Both the position numbers and the translations under genes were made by a program. Positions 45,778 to 57,760 of a DNA stretch of 64,000 bases are shown here, piece by piece (within the stretch, counting starts at the first letter, position 1; every line of letters begins with the position of its first letter). A model generated the notes under the pieces. It did no database searches. It had not been told where the DNA came from and saw only the letters and a list, made by a program, of their open reading frames with translations. The stretch comes from Branchiostoma floridae (lineage: Eukaryota > Chordata > Leptocardii > Amphioxiformes > Branchiostomatidae), in the NCBI RefSeq assembly GCF_000003815.2, contig NC_049985.1:422265-486264 (forward strand). The letters run 5' to 3'.

Positions 45778-46249
45778 ATTTCGACACTATAACCGTGTGT
45801 TTTGTGTAAAACATCGACACAGTTTTTTTTTTACCTGGAATCCAAGTATTCACTACGGTTTGTAGACACTATAGATAAATCTCAATTACAAATTTGTTCT
45901 AGAAGGTGAAGTCTACGACCACGATCGTACATGTAGCTGTTAAGTCAAAATCCCTATTTCTTCTTTCATTCTAATATACATTACTCTATGTTAAGATCCA
46001 TGGCACGATTGAATCTAATTGTCCCCAATACATCATATAACACGAGCACTGGCATCGTGTGAGCTCAGTCAACAAAGTAAATCTAGTCTTTACAATGAGA
46101 AACAGCACATAACATGTGATAACTTACTCATCAGCTAGATTCGATGGTGCTTGTATGTACATAACCTTAGTTTTACTCATCGAAATTCATGGCACAACGT
46201 AATGAAATTGAACACATCACAACAGTTTCCATCGTATTACTACATTTTA

Positions 46250-46515
46250 GGGAGTTCGCTAAATACCCCTTTCCACAATAGGAAAGCGCCCTCGCCGCGC
46301 TCTCTCTGCGACCTAAGATTTTACATATCGCTCAACGAATTGTATAGAAAAGAATCGAATCTTTTTACACTTTCTGTGTTTTGTTGTCTTCTCAGTCACA
46401 CTTTTACGTTTTGTATGATATACCCAGTGCGAAAGTGAAGGTTGCTCATGTTCCATTCAGTGAGAGCGCAGTGAGAGCGCAGCGTGATCGCCGTCTAGTG
46501 GAAAGGAGGCCTAAG
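46250..46515. mobile_element. MITE, family H
   Basis: CCCTTTCCACAATAGG and CGCCGCGCTCTC at the left face GAGAGCGCAGCG...CTAGTGGAAAGGAGG at the right. GTGAGAGCGCA is doubled at the right. Confidence 0.75.
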
Positions 46516-46746
46516 TAATGTGAAATATTGCATGCCCCTGTGGTGCCTAGACACCTGTGGTAGCTTTCTAAACGTTGATACGTATTCGGTATCACGCCAA
46601 GGAAAGTTTTGTGGTTACGTGTCTGCTTTAATGTCCATTTCTGCTTGATAAATCTAAATCTAAGATATAGCTACCATGTAAAATCTACTCAAAATGCACT
46701 GTGTACTAACTACAGAGTTCTCGGTGATGCTAATGATAATGTACAT

Positions 46747-46748
<2 letters not shown>

Positions 46749-46783
<35 letters not shown>
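46749..46783 (+). repeat. (TA)n microsatellite
   Basis: About 17 TA dinucleotides. Confidence 0.95.
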
Positions 46784-46785
<2 letters not shown>

Positions 46786-47427
46786 TAATTTTAACAAGTC
46801 AAATTTTAATACAACAAAGTTTGTTTTTCGTAAAGTTAAAACTTTTTAAAGTGAATAGTTTCCTTTATATCTTAACGAAAAACTATTCAAATCTGATGTT
46901 GGCTATTCTGGATACACGAAATATAATATTTCAGAAGAATATTTGTACAGAAGTTTCAAAAGTAACATTTTTTAACTTATAGATTAATAGACCAAACTGA
47001 TCTAGATTGGCTCACTTTGTAGTTACGAAACTCGGAATGGAAGTCAGTTGTCAATAGTTATAAATAGTCCATGTTTACAACTTCGGTCGTATAATTCAGC
47101 ATATCCCGGTGTGCTCTTTGTCATTTTTAATTTCCACAAATATTTATCATCACACTATGGCAGATTCAGAACCGTACGTTACCGGCACTGGCCTAACCGA
47201 CTTGTGTCGAACAAACCGATGCCCGAGTCATGTCACAAACTAAAACATTTGCAACATCATCTTGTTACAATTGTTACAGCAAGTGACAAAGAAATTGCCA
47301 CTTACAACACTGCTCTCAAGGTTTACAAATGTTAAACCATTTAACGTTATGGCTTATTCACATGTCCTTACATCGGTGAAGGACACTCATCGTTCCTTAT
47401 TTACACGTGTATCATTGAACCGCCATT

Positions 47428-47708
47428 CTGCTACACAGAGCCATCCAGCGGCGCCAGCAAACAGCCTCTTGTCTGTACTCTGCTATCTCAACCGTCATCA
47501 TCAGTTCCTGTGGGCGTCGCCACAAACCAGTTGTCAGCCAATCAGAGAATATGCCTTTCAGTTTTCAAAAGTGATCTCGCATATATAAGGGTAAGCTCAT
47601 TAATGTTTATAAGCAGGGCGGTCAGGAACTGATGGTGACGGTTAAGATAGCAGAGTACAGACAAGAGGTGGTTTGCAGGCACCGTTGGATGGCTCTGCGT
47701 AGGATAAT
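47428..47708. repeat. Inverted repeat, about 85-bp arms
   Basis: CAGAGCCATCCAGCGG, CTCTTGTCTGTACTCTGC and ATCAGTTCCTG at the left face CAGGAACTGATGG, GCAGAGTACAGACAAGAG and CCGTTGGATGGCTCTG. Confidence 0.88.
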
Positions 47709-47789
47709 GTAAACCGTTCTCCTTTCCAGAGAGCACCGTCCGTGGCCTGTGCAATATGCCTTTAGGAGGCTCTGCTAAATCGGGAGGAT

Positions 47790-48065
47790 ATTTTCATTTT
47801 TGTGGGCGTGGTTTCTAAGCAGCTATCAGCCAATCAGAGAATCACCTAAATGCTTTATTTGGGTAAAGCCGATTCGCTCATTGGTTGACGGCTGATTAGA
47901 GGAAACGCCCACAGAAGTGGAAACCTAAGCTAGGTTTATCAGGGCCTCCCTAAGGTATATTGTCTAAGCCATGGACAAGGCTCTGTGTAAGAGAATGCAA
48001 TAAAGACATGGCCCGTCGAGGCATGAATGTACAATAAAGGCCCTTCCTTCATTCAATAAATCCTT
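47790..48065 (+). mobile_element. Possible non-LTR tail downstream of the GPCR
   Basis: GCAATAAAGACATGG and TGTACAATAAAGGCCC followed by TTCATTCAATAAA resemble plus-strand retroelement 3' ends, as at 52980-53016. Confidence 0.4.
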
Positions 48066-48069
48066 GTCT

Positions 48070-49500
48070 TTAAGCTTTCGCTGTCTTGGAGTTCCTAACT
48101 TTGGAGCGCGACGTTTCCTTGGAAACCGCCAAGTTTTGTCCCCCTGACGCCAGCGACACGCGGCTGCCTAGGGACGACTCTGACGCCGAGTCTATCCGCA
48201 ACATCACGGCGCACTTGTTACTGTCCAGGCTCACCGAATCACCCCGGTCCGCCACGTGCGGCGGAAGCTTCTCCTGTCTCAGCGGCGGCAGCATCGCGGG
48301 CGCCCGAGGAACCTCCAGGAACATCGCCGTCGGCGTCGGGACCGAGCTGCGCCGCAGTTCCGCCAGCGGGACGTCGTTGGCGCCGCCGCCGGGCGGAGAG
48401 ACGAGGACGTCCGCCGCGCAGCTGCGCGATCTCACGATGACTTGGTGCACGTTCGGGCTCAGCGTGTTGCTCTTGTTGGAGTTGCTGTCCTCGAAAACGC
48501 TGTCCTCCCCAACGCTCTGGAGCGCGGGGAATGGGGACGGGCTGCCTACGCCCTGAGTCGGCGGCGTGCTCGACTGCGAGCGGAGCATTGTCAGGTAGGT
48601 GCTCGCGGAACTGATGGTGCTGACCCGCCGCCGGTTCGCCACCGTCTCCATGGTTCTCCTGTTCTCGGGCTGCACGTTCTCGTTCCTCAGCTTCCGCCAC
48701 AGCCGGCGGAGAGAGTTCCTGAACTTGCGGCTGCGGAACGCGTAGATGAGCGGGTTGACCATGGAGTTGGACAACGCCAGCCAGGTGGCCATGGTGAACA
48801 CCCACGGCGGGGTGGGGTGACTCCACGAAGGTCCCTCGTGCTTGTGAAACAGTTCGTTCAAATGCACGACGACGTACGGCGTCCAACAGCAGAAGTAGAC
48901 GAAGATGAGGACGAAGAGTCTGTAGGCTGCCCGCGCCTGGCTTGGCGCAGGGTGTCGATCGTTGCTCGCTAAGGAGATGCTGTCTGGCTCGGCCGGGACC
49001 GCGGGGTTGAAGGTGCAGAAGCTGGGGAGATCCCCGATGATGGAGACGGCGGGAATGATGTAGCGAACCGTCGTGAAGTCCTCCTGGGAGGAGTTGTTCG
49101 CGTTCAAGTTCTCGCGGACGTCGGTGATGCGTCTCGCGTGATCTCGCGCGACTTTAACGATGCGCGCGTAGCAGACGATGACGACAATGGCGGGAAGGAG
49201 GAAGCACGTGACGGCGACGAACAGCGTGTACGACATCGTGCGCGTCCAATCCGCGGAGCAGGCGAACCGCGACTTACTGTACGCGTACCCTCCCCACCCC
49301 AGCAGCGGAGGCGCGCTGCACGCCAGCGCCTGCAGCCATATCCACAGCAGGTTGCGCGCGGTTTTCTTGGAGGTGGCGTCCGTGTGGTATTTGAGACAGT
49401 TGATGATGGCGTTGTAGCGATCCAGCGCGATGGCGGCCAGAGTCAGCACCGAGCTGATGCAGGACAGGAGCGTGACGAAACCCACCACCTTGCACACCGG
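48070..49500 (-). CDS. GPCR exon 2 (TM3 to C-terminus)
   Basis: It starts PVCKVVGF after acceptor TCTACATTTTCCAG and ends at TGA at 48070, 477 codons including the stop. It contains DRY, WxWL of TM4, CWTP, NPLIY and the long cytoplasmic tail. It is strongly GC/CpG-rich, unlike its surroundings, which creates large open frames on the opposite strand. Confidence 0.93.
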   Translation of the reverse strand, partial: PVCKVVGFVTLLSCISSVLTLAAIALDRYNAIINCLKYHTDATSKKTARNLLWIWLQALACSAPPLLGWGGYAYSKSRFACSADWTRTMSYTLFVAVTCFLLPAIVVIVCYARIVKVARDHARRITDVRENLNANNSSQEDFTTVRYIIPAVSIIGDLPSFCTFNPAVPAEPDSISLASNDRHPAPSQARAAYRLFVLIFVYFCCWTPYVVVHLNELFHKHEGPSWSHPTPPWVFTMATWLALSNSMVNPLIYAFRSRKFRNSLRRLWRKLRNENVQPENRRTMETVANRRRVSTISSASTYLTMLRSQSSTPPTQGVGSPSPFPALQSVGEDSVFEDSNSNKSNTLSPNVHQVIVRSRSCAADVLVSPPGGGANDVPLAELRRSSVPTPTAMFLEVPRAPAMLPPLRQEKLPPHVADRGDSVSLDSNKCAVMLRIDSASESSLGSRVSLASGGQNLAVSKETSRSKVRNSKTAKA

Positions 49501-52500
49501 CTGGAAAATGTAGAATAAAGAAGATAAACAAGAGAATCTTAATTTGGCCTCTTGCCACTGAACCCAATTGTTAATGTTTATATTGCAACTCTTAGAATAG
49601 AATAGAATAGTTTATTTGTAGATACATATGCATGGCAGTCAATGTACATGTCTGAATAGCGTATCAATTACAATCATTCTTAATAAAAAGACCTTAATAC
49701 AACTTAAGATCTCATACCTGTGATACTTAAACTACTCAGGAAATTCCCTATCCCATTGTATTGTTAATTTCTCTACCTCAACTGGGATATTCTACCTCTA
49801 CGTACATACATAAAAAATATCAGACTATCATATCAGACTCTTAAGTTGAATAAAAGTTCAAAACTTGAATAATGCGGCTCCAGATGTCTTTCTGAGGTAC
49901 GACTGCAGTGTGCAAGATGTCGGTAGCTTGAGGTCTGAATCTACTCTATTATATACAAGAGAATCTTCATCATTATGCTCTTTTTGAGGAGTTTTCTCAG
50001 TGAAAGACAGAACCCACCATTATGTACCGAACTACTTATTCAATGATCACCTACGATGATAAAGGTTAGACATCCACAGGTAGATAAGATACCCCATGGC
50101 CAAATAGCAGTTACTCAAGTAACGGGACCGTTTCCAAAATCATATCCAGTTGCCAGAGTACCTGTTTTATGTCGCAATGATTAGTTACTGCGCTGAAACA
50201 TAGCATCTATCAGACTCCTTGACTTGCTGAAAAAGGCCAATTTGGGCCAATAAAATAGGGTAAACAATCAACCTAGAATTTAAGCCGACGACAGAGTTAC
50301 ACAGATGTAAGCAACATGAATGAAAAGAGTCTGGAGGTAGGAAACATTATGTAAACCCTAAAAATTACTCCGGATAGTATAACACCACCAGATGAGAAAA
50401 AAAAGAGTTACTGAGAGATTAAAAAAAAATTACCAATGCAGCCCGATGACGTCTACACATTTCAGATACTTAGGTGTTCAAGACAATCTGAGAAGACCTC
50501 TTTATAACAAGATTCGTTGTTGTGGCGGTGTTATAGCACCTGGTGGAATTATGCGAGTTGATGTCGCACGCCTAAGTGTGGGGCATCACTTGCTTGTACT
50601 GCGAGGTTGGTTGACGGCCATATAGCGGACTAACTTACACACTCCGACAAATTCGAATAATCAGGTAACTGGGTTTCTCCATTAACCAAACGGGGGTGAT
50701 AAAGTTACAGAAATTATTTCTAAAGACTTTCAGTCAACAACACTAGGAGTTTTATAACAACTATATCTATATAAATGTTTTACATAAGGCATCTATTGCC
50801 AACTATAGTTATGTCTTTTGGTTCTATCTAGCTGCTAATTCCACCCCTGTAAATATTGGTTGCACCCACAGACGATGGAGACGTGACCTTTGGCCTCCAT
50901 CTTGACATTCAGTCACAATTTCTATTTTTCTTTGTTTCAAAATCTAATTATATGTGACAGCGTCTTACTATGCCACTAAACTCAGCGAAAGTAGGCAACA
51001 TCAAAGCCGGGTCTAACTTTATTTCTGGTCGCACCAAGAAAAGACCGTTCTTCGTGACCTCTACGTATGCAAGGTCATTGCACCAAATCTGTTTCAGCAA
51101 GGACGTTGGTTTCAGACAGGTAAATTTCGGACAATGGGAGACAGAATGACTGATGAGGAAACCACAAGTACAGAATTAAGGTGAGTGAACGTCCAAAAAG
51201 GTGAGTGGACATCATTAAGAAAATAATTTGTTTTGCTAATTTGTTGAGTTGAGTCAAGTGTCAACATAACAAAACATAACAAAAACAACTCAAAGTCATT
51301 CATTACAAAACTCATCACAACAATAATCTTATTAATAGAACAGAACAGTAAATAAGCAAACGAAATCAAGCTAATTTTCAAACCAACTTCAAGGTCATTG
51401 ATCAGAGGGGTCAGAGGTCAGATTGTAAGGCTCGTTTGAATGAATTCGAGCTCAGAGTGGTTTGTGAAGTTGTTGTTGGTTTAAGGGAATTGTAGATGGT
51501 AGATTGTATATCGTAGTGCGTATGATGTACTTTCTTGAAGTGCAAATAAATACACATGAATAAATTTTGTATCGAGTACAACTGCCGGGCAATACATCCA
51601 TTACATTAGAAAACTTGTCAAGCCATTATTCCGTCCATTTTTCTGTTGTCATAGTTTACAAATTATTCTTGAAATAGTTGAACTGTAATTTCCAACACCA
51701 AAATTGAGTCCAATTTTGGTGCTGGACATTACAGTTCAACTATTTCAAGAATGACTTCTACCAACACAGATGAACTTTCAAGTTAAGTTTCCAAAATAGA
51801 TATTACTGTGTGGATTATTTTGTTATTGGTGCCGTGCCTTATTCATCGATTATAATAAATATTGTTTAGTATATATATATAGTTATACGTTTATCATTGT
51901 TGATATATATCATGTATCGACTATAATCAATCACATACATGTACTAATATGTATAGTGATCATCGTTGCAATACAATATTCATCGATTATAATCAATTTT
52001 GTTTAGTATATACATACACTAAATATATGTTTATCATTGTTTCCATGCATTATGTATCGATTAGGCCACACCAAATTTATTTGTTTCTTCTCGAACATCT
52101 TTGCGGAGAAAAAATAGCACTGACGGGTAGAAAAATAATAATTTTTTTTTCAAAAGATCTGGGTGAAAATATATGGCTTAAATAACAAACAAAAAACGCC
52201 TGAGGAGTTAAATGGCACAATTATACAATGAATTCCTTCCTTTCATTTGTTAGTAATGTTGTAAATAAATGGCATTGTTTGTAGACTGGAATTATGTGTA
52301 TGTGGCTCTGAATGGTAATATTTACAGGTTTGTGATAGTAGCAAAACCTGTGTTAATTTTTTTTCTCGGGACTTAATTTTTTTTGAAAATGAAGCAAACA
52401 ATGGACAGGCGAATCTGAGAAGCAACAAATAAGTTTTTTGTGGTCTTATAATTAATTTTGTTTAGTACATACACGTTCTAATGCGTTCATTTATCGTTGT

Positions 52501-53664
52501 TTCCATACATTGTTTATCGACTATAATGAATTTTGTTTAGTATATACTAGCCATCATCATCATCAGCCACTGCGTTCTGTATCTATAGTCTTTGGACAGT
52601 CCTATACTGCATTCAGTCTTTAAGTACATATACTATAGTTATATCTTTATTATTGTTGACTGTTCACTATTAAACGATGAGAGAAATATCTTCTTCAAAT
52701 GTGTACAAGATAAGTTCCCATGCTTTATGCATTTAAATAGCACTAACAAATTTCCATTTCTAGTGCAATTAGACAAACCATGTATTCTAAACTCCACCTG
52801 CAACTACATTTACAACTGTATAAAGAAGCGAGAAGAAGTTGAACCTGTACATACTAGTAGTAGTAGTACTAGTACACTTTAGACTTTGTAGTTCCAGTCA
52901 TGTATCACAGTTTACACAGATTGTACTTAAAATCACTATGAGATGTACCCTATTCACATTGACCTGTACTTGTTAGAAAAGCAAAAACGTACAATAAAGG
53001 TCTTCATTCATTCATTATTGCCGCCATACATTATGTATGGCTTATGTCAGTTATGATCAATTGTTTAGTATATACATGCACTAAATATATATGTGTATGT
53101 AGTTATCATTGTTGGATAATTTATCGATTATGATAAATTTGTTTAATATATACATAAACAGTTTTGTTTAGTACATGTATACATGTATACACATACCTGT
53201 CCGTATGCCCATCCATCGTTGACCACGTTGCTGGTCACCACCGGCATGACCCCGACCCCCACCATCAGGTCACTGGCGGCCAAGTTCACCAGGAACGCCG
53301 ACGTCACGGTGTGCAGCCTCCGGGTGAAGGCAATCACCAAGATCACGGTCAAGTTCGCTAGAATAGTCACCACAGTACATCCGATCATGGACAGGGCTAG
53401 TGCCACGGACGATCCGACCGAGAGTTCCAGACCCGGGTCGTACGACGCTCTGGTTAGGTTCTTCAGGCTGGTGATGTTGTTGAGGACCGTTGTTGGAATG
53501 GCGGTGCTGTTTTCCCCGCCCGCCATGGCGCCTGCGGCAACCGTGGGTGAGGAGGCCAAGATGGCGGCGTCAGTCGCAAACGTCGTCTGCAGATGGTAAC
53601 CCGTGGTAACGGCGGTGCCGTTCGCGTGGAGCGCCCATGTCATCCCTGGGCTGGATTCCGTCAT
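48070..53664 (-). CDS. Class A GPCR, GPR161-like, two coding exons (whole gene)
   Basis: The two exons (53197-53664 and 48070-49500) join in phase 0 to 632 aa. The N-terminus has four N-glycosylation sequons (N15, N52, N63, N69). TM1 is at about 86-113 and TM2 carries SDLMVG (D132). TM3 runs from C159 to the DRY motif (183-185), with the partner Cys 237 in extracellular loop 2. CWTP of TM6 is at 361-364 and NPLIY of TM7 at 405-409. A basic stretch after TM7 and a Ser-rich tail of about 210 aa follow. RRRVS (446-450) fits a PKA site. The TM3-TM5 spacing and shared phrases (LTL-I-DRY-A, IWL, PPL-GW, CY-I-VAR) look most like GPR161, a ciliary constitutive receptor in vertebrates, but CWTP differs from GPR161's TM6 as I recall it. 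The ligand is unknown. An upstream exon could extend the N-terminus, because CGTTGCCAG lies just before the ATG. Confidence 0.85.
49590..49760 (-). mobile_element. Non-LTR 3' tail
   Basis: (GAATA)n then GTTTATTTGTAGATAC, which on the minus strand is an AATAAAC tail with a CTATT microsatellite. No ORF. Confidence 0.45.
50055..50180 (-). mobile_element. Penelope-type end, partial
   Basis: GGTTAGACATCCACAGGTAG, TAGCAGTTACTCAAGTAAC and ATATCCAGTTGCC match the ends at 11764 and 61705; the ribozyme-like part is missing. Confidence 0.5.
51657..51760. repeat. Hairpin
   Basis: ATTCTTGAAATAGTTGAACTG faces CAGTTCAACTATTTCAAGAA with ACCAAAATTGAGTCCAATTTTGGT at the centre; arms about 45 bp. Confidence 0.92.
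51835..53175 (+). repeat. Interrupted array of a roughly 100-bp AT-rich unit
   Basis: TATCGATTATAATCAATTTTG, TTTAGTATATACAT and TTTATCATTGTT recur at about 51845, 51915, 51975, 52440, 52515, 53045 and 53110, interrupted by other sequence. The array abuts the GPCR exon 1 donor. Confidence 0.75.
52640..53016 (+). mobile_element. Non-LTR retrotransposon 3' fragment
   Basis: Reads LLNDERNIFFKCVQDKFPCF, then NKFPFLVQLDKPCILN and YIYNCIKKREE, a reverse transcriptase ORF C-terminus, then an AATAAAGGTC tail with (ATTC)n. Same family as 56610-56879. Confidence 0.8.
53197..53664 (-). CDS. GPCR exon 1 (N-terminus, TM1, TM2)
   Basis: 156 codons from the ATG at 53664 to the donor GTATGT after GWAYGQ, phase 0. 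Glycosylated extracellular tail, TM1 with the N1.50-type Asn (N104), TM2 with D132. It is more GC-rich than the flanking intron. Confidence 0.85.
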
Positions 53665-53734
53665 GGCCCTCCAGGAGTCCTGGCAACGAGAGGGACAATT
53701 TGTGCGTCAGAGAGAGCGTCACACTATATATAAT

Positions 53735-53970
53735 TGCGAGAGGCTGTTGTCATAAAACCTTTCCGATTGCAAAAACAGCGCTAGTTCCGATCGCGAGTTG
53801 GACGTACATAAGAGAAAAAAAATCCCCGGTCTTAGTGGCAAGTGTGCAGATCTTGACACACTGGAAGCACCGAATCCGTAGGTGTTTGGGGCACCTGAAG
53901 TCAGATGGCGAGTATCGAAATCAGGACCTACTGATTCTGATTCCAACGCTCTAGCAGTTGCACAGTACAC
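53735..53970 (-). mobile_element. tRNA-derived SINE (minus)
   Basis: The minus strand has CAACTGCTAGAGCGTTGG and GGTCCTGATTTCGATACTC, A- and B-box-like, next to the GPCR start. Confidence 0.6.
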
Positions 53971-53999
53971 AAGAAGCGACGGTCGTTTCAGCAGTTTTC

Positions 54000-55200
54000 T
54001 ATCGTCACGTCATATCTCCCCCTGAAAACACATCACCAGAGTCTAGACGATGTTTTTATTGACCCTCTCTTATTTCCTATAAAAACATTGGTAATAACCA
54101 CACTGGTGTATTTAAGTAATCAACCCTGCTATCATGAATACAGTGATGTAATAAAACTAGTACGTGAAAGTCTATTCTCAATTACTATTGAATATAGAAA
54201 ACAAAAGGGCACATAAAAACGTGGAAATACATTTGAGTGACCAGAAATATTTGCTTAAGTAATACCCGTTCACAGTCTTCAAATCGGGGCCTGCATGTGG
54301 CTTCCGACAACAAATAGATGTAGCCGTGTTTTGTAGACACGTAATTGCGGTAACGACGGTGCTATGGCAACAGTATTCTGTTTACACAAGTCCCTGTGGG
54401 CAGGAAATTGTCTTGACGAGTGTTCTAAACAATCCACTGGTGAAGTTTGAACAATTTTACTGTTATTACATAAACAGGAACTGGCGAGGCTGATTTAACT
54501 CGGTGAAGGTTGAACCAGATTTATGACGTTTAGCTAATATAAGGGACAACAATAAAGACATTTGTGGAATACTCGTATAGCAATAGTGACACAATAGACA
54601 AGTCGGAGCCCACTCAGTGCCGCTATTGTGTGCGCGCGCTCCCATTGTGCAAATGAGACCCCGGGGACCCTACCTAGTACAAAAGCCATCATGAGAAATA
54701 TCTAATGACGTATTGTACTGCCATATATGTAACCTTTGGCCACCCTTGTGGATTGTTGGGTGATATGGCCTGTAATTCGTGCATTATCGTCATATCAGCT
54801 CAACGGATATACGGTGGTTCGAAAATTTGTGTCAGAAGTCAAAGTAATCTTTTTAAATATTTTTAAATATTTGCTATATATATGAGAAGTTGACCCTTAT
54901 AAGTTAGAATATAGAGTCAGCCTACACACATGATTTCTTACTTTACACTATTTGTTCGTCCCCTTTTATGTTAACTGCAATCAACCCTTGGGCAACAATT
55001 TGCAATAAACTCATCGTATTTGTAATAGTTGCAATAAGTCACAGTATTGCACGGGTTCTGTCACTTTTGTTAAACGTTATATAATATTAAGTTCAAATAT
55101 TTTAAACAGGAGATTATTGCAGCGAATGATGAATTTCTTCCAGTAAAAACAAAAGCGTTTTGTTGACATCATACGGATCCAACCACAGCTCTTCAAGTTA
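54000..55200. other. Upstream region of the GPCR, nothing firm
   Basis: AT-rich. GGGCAACAATTTGCAATAAAC near 54992 resembles the retroelement tail at 59985. No promoter motif recognised. Confidence 0.4.
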
Positions 55201-55224
55201 TGCTGTACCGAAAATATAAAATAT

Positions 55225-55487
55225 CTCCCTCTGTCTCTCCCTCCCTCTCTCTCTTCCCTCTCTCTCTCTCCCCTTTCTCTCCCTCCCTCTCTCTATCTGT
55301 GTGTATCCCTCTCTCCTTCTCTCTCTCTCTCACCCTCTCTCCCCCCCCCATATATATCTATCCAGTTTTGATTTACCTTTCTAGCGAACGTACCTTCGGT
55401 TCCCCTTCTTAGCAAAGGTAACTACGAACGTGCGCCTGGATCTGAAAGATATCACCATCTTCCCCTCTCTGTCTCTCTGTCTCTCTG

Positions 55488-55534
<47 letters not shown>

Positions 55535-55645
55535 CTCTCCCTTTCCCTTCCTCTCCCTCCCCTTTCCCTTCCTCTCCCTCCCCTCTCTCCCCCCTCTCTC
55601 TCTCACTCTCTCTATCTCACTCTCTTTCTTTTTCTCTCTCCCATA
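55225..55645 (+). repeat. Duplicated CT-rich tracts
   Basis: Long (CT)n/(CCCT)n runs at about 55225-55350 and 55459-55645, each followed by CTATCCAGTTTTGAT and a TTAGC(A/G)AA-GTAC segment. The unit is therefore tandemly duplicated. Confidence 0.88.
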
Positions 55646-55799
55646 TCTCTCTATCCAGTTTTGATCCAGTTCTTAGCAAATGTACCTACGACTGCGCGCC
55701 TGAATCGGCACGATATCACCGGCCCTCCCCCGTGGTTTCCTCATCCTCCTGTCTCTCCCTGATAAAAGCTTCCCGCGTTAATTGCGCGCCAACACGGCC

Positions 55800-55930
55800 T
55801 GAGTAATCACCTGGCTCCCGCGAGCACCAGTAAACTCCGCTCTCATTGGTCAATAATCTCCCGCCTCCCGCGCGCGCCAGTAAACTCCTCTCCCATTGGT
55901 TTAGCAGTCTTCCCGTGGGGCCACGCCTGT
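55800..55930 (-). promoter_or_regulatory. GC-rich block with two CCAAT boxes
   Basis: A direct repeat of GCCAGTAAACTCC...CATTGGT, reading CCAAT twice on the minus strand, in a CpG-rich patch about 2.2 kb upstream of the GPCR ATG. It could be a promoter; there is no TATA box or transcript evidence. Confidence 0.3.
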
Positions 55931-55934
55931 CGCT

Positions 55935-56255
55935 ATTTTTAGCAGCAGGATTACGTTGCGGATGGTGGATGATAACTCAAGGCGATGCGCCGTAAGAATC
56001 TACCCATGGCGGACGCTTCTCAACCTTAAACAAAAACTGCGAACGTGTGACGACACATGAGCTGGAGCAAAGAATGCATATTAAACGTTCTCAAGTATTG
56101 GGCTGAAATTGCAATTTCACATGAGTCCTTCTGAAGAGATTTTTAGTAGCTCAATTACGGTGCGGATGGTGGGTGATAATTCAAAATGATGTGTCGGCAA
56201 AACCCCAGGTTGGCACAGCCTTCCCAACGTCAAACAAAAATTTTGAACGTGCGAC
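55935..56255 (+). repeat. Tandem duplication, about 190 bp
   Basis: ATTACGTTGCGGATGGTGG and ATTACGGTGCGGATGGTGG head two diverged copies, both continuing to AACAAAAA...GAACGTG-GACGACA. Confidence 0.82.
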
Positions 56256-56609
56256 GACATTGTTTGTTTATTTCTACTTATCCAGACGTACATAGCTGGC
56301 GTTTTTCACCCCATACGTATAATTATTAGTTCCCTCCGTTGCTATCATGGTCACTTTAATGCAATGATGTTGCATCAGTTTATTTTGATGTCTATCTGAA
56401 TTATATGTTAAAGTTGTAATATTCAGTCCCCTTTGGTAAGTCTCAATTTTATCTGTTTTTATATTATTTTGAGAAGAAGAAGTACATGTACGTGTACACA
56501 TCAAAAGTGCTTCTTGTCCAATGCTCAATAAATGAGTGTGATTCAAAAATAGTACATCATCACAAGACATATAAAAAAAACCAGTAATACGTAACACTTC
56601 TGCATTTAG

Positions 56610-56879
56610 ATAACGCTGAAAAATTTACATTTCTAATGAAATTAGACAAACCATGTATTCTAAACCCCACCTGCAACTACATTTACAACTGTATTAAGAA
56701 GTGAGAAGAAGTTGAACCCGTGAATACTAGTATACTTTAGACTTTGTAGTCTCAGTCATGTATCACACCCTAGACAGTTTGTACTTAGATTCACTAGGAG
56801 ATGTATCCTATTCACCCTGACCTTTACTTAGCTTGTTAGAGAGCAGAAATGTACAATAAAGGTCTTCATTCATTCATAA
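56610..56879 (+). mobile_element. Non-LTR 3' fragment
   Basis: Near match to 52745-53016 (TTAGACAAACCATGTATTC; tail AATAAAGGTCTTC with ATTC). Confidence 0.85.
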
Positions 56880-57459
56880 TAGGCAGCTGTCCTTTAAGAC
56901 CTTGTTAGAGGACCACTATCCATGTGTAAAACATACCACAGGGCCGTATGTGGGCTGGCAAATCACCATCTATTCCCGTGTTGTAGAGGGTAATAACCTT
57001 TTTATAAGGTTAAAGTTTACCCGGTGCACTGCCACTACGCTCGCCTGAAGAATCAAGTGAGCACATTGGCATACTCGGCAGGGATGTTCCGTCCGTGAAG
57101 CATACACGCAGATAATGCAGATGCAAATACAATGCAGATAAAAAGCCTTTCAGCGCCTTGCTGACATGGCATGGATAAATGGAAACAAATATGTCGACAT
57201 ATCAATTAATTACGATATGGATCCATTACACGTTGGAGTGTGAACACAAAGAGGAGAGAGCGATAAAATATTGCGGTAACGGGCCCGCAATGGCCTTCGC
57301 TAATGCCACCCGGCACTGCCACGTACTTCTACGTGTTATTAACGTCCCATTACTGGGAAAATGTACACAAATTGATGCTGAGCTCGCTCGCTTAATGTAG
57401 TCCACTGAACAAGATGAATCTGACAACTGCGATTAAGGATTTCTCTTGGTTACAGCTCG

Positions 57460-57611
57460 GATAAAATCGCTGCAAAGGTGTACACATTATTTCTGACTGT
57501 GAGATTTGTTTTCTTTTGTTTTGTTTTGTTTTGGGAGACTGGGCTGGGCGTTCTAACGCATGACACGTTAATAAAATTCATTCATTCATTCATTCATTCA
57601 TTCATTCATTC
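57460..57611 (+). mobile_element. Retroelement tail with (ATTC)n
   Basis: TAATAAAATTCATTC followed by about eight ATTC repeats. No ORF upstream. Confidence 0.5.
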
Positions 57612-57760
57612 GGATAGAAACGTCCTACGTGGAATAAGTATTACTAGTCTTAATTAATTTTTGATAGAATCATTTTTTCTACGGTACCGATTTACCATAA
57701 GCTGATGACCAAATTACTAATAACATCAAATCGTTGTGACTAAGAAAAGTGTTGATAGAC

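Noticed and set aside
48086-49518. Plus-strand and other-frame long ORFs opposite the GPCR
   Set aside because: Shadows produced by the GC-rich GPCR exon; they lack domains, while the minus frame has all receptor motifs.
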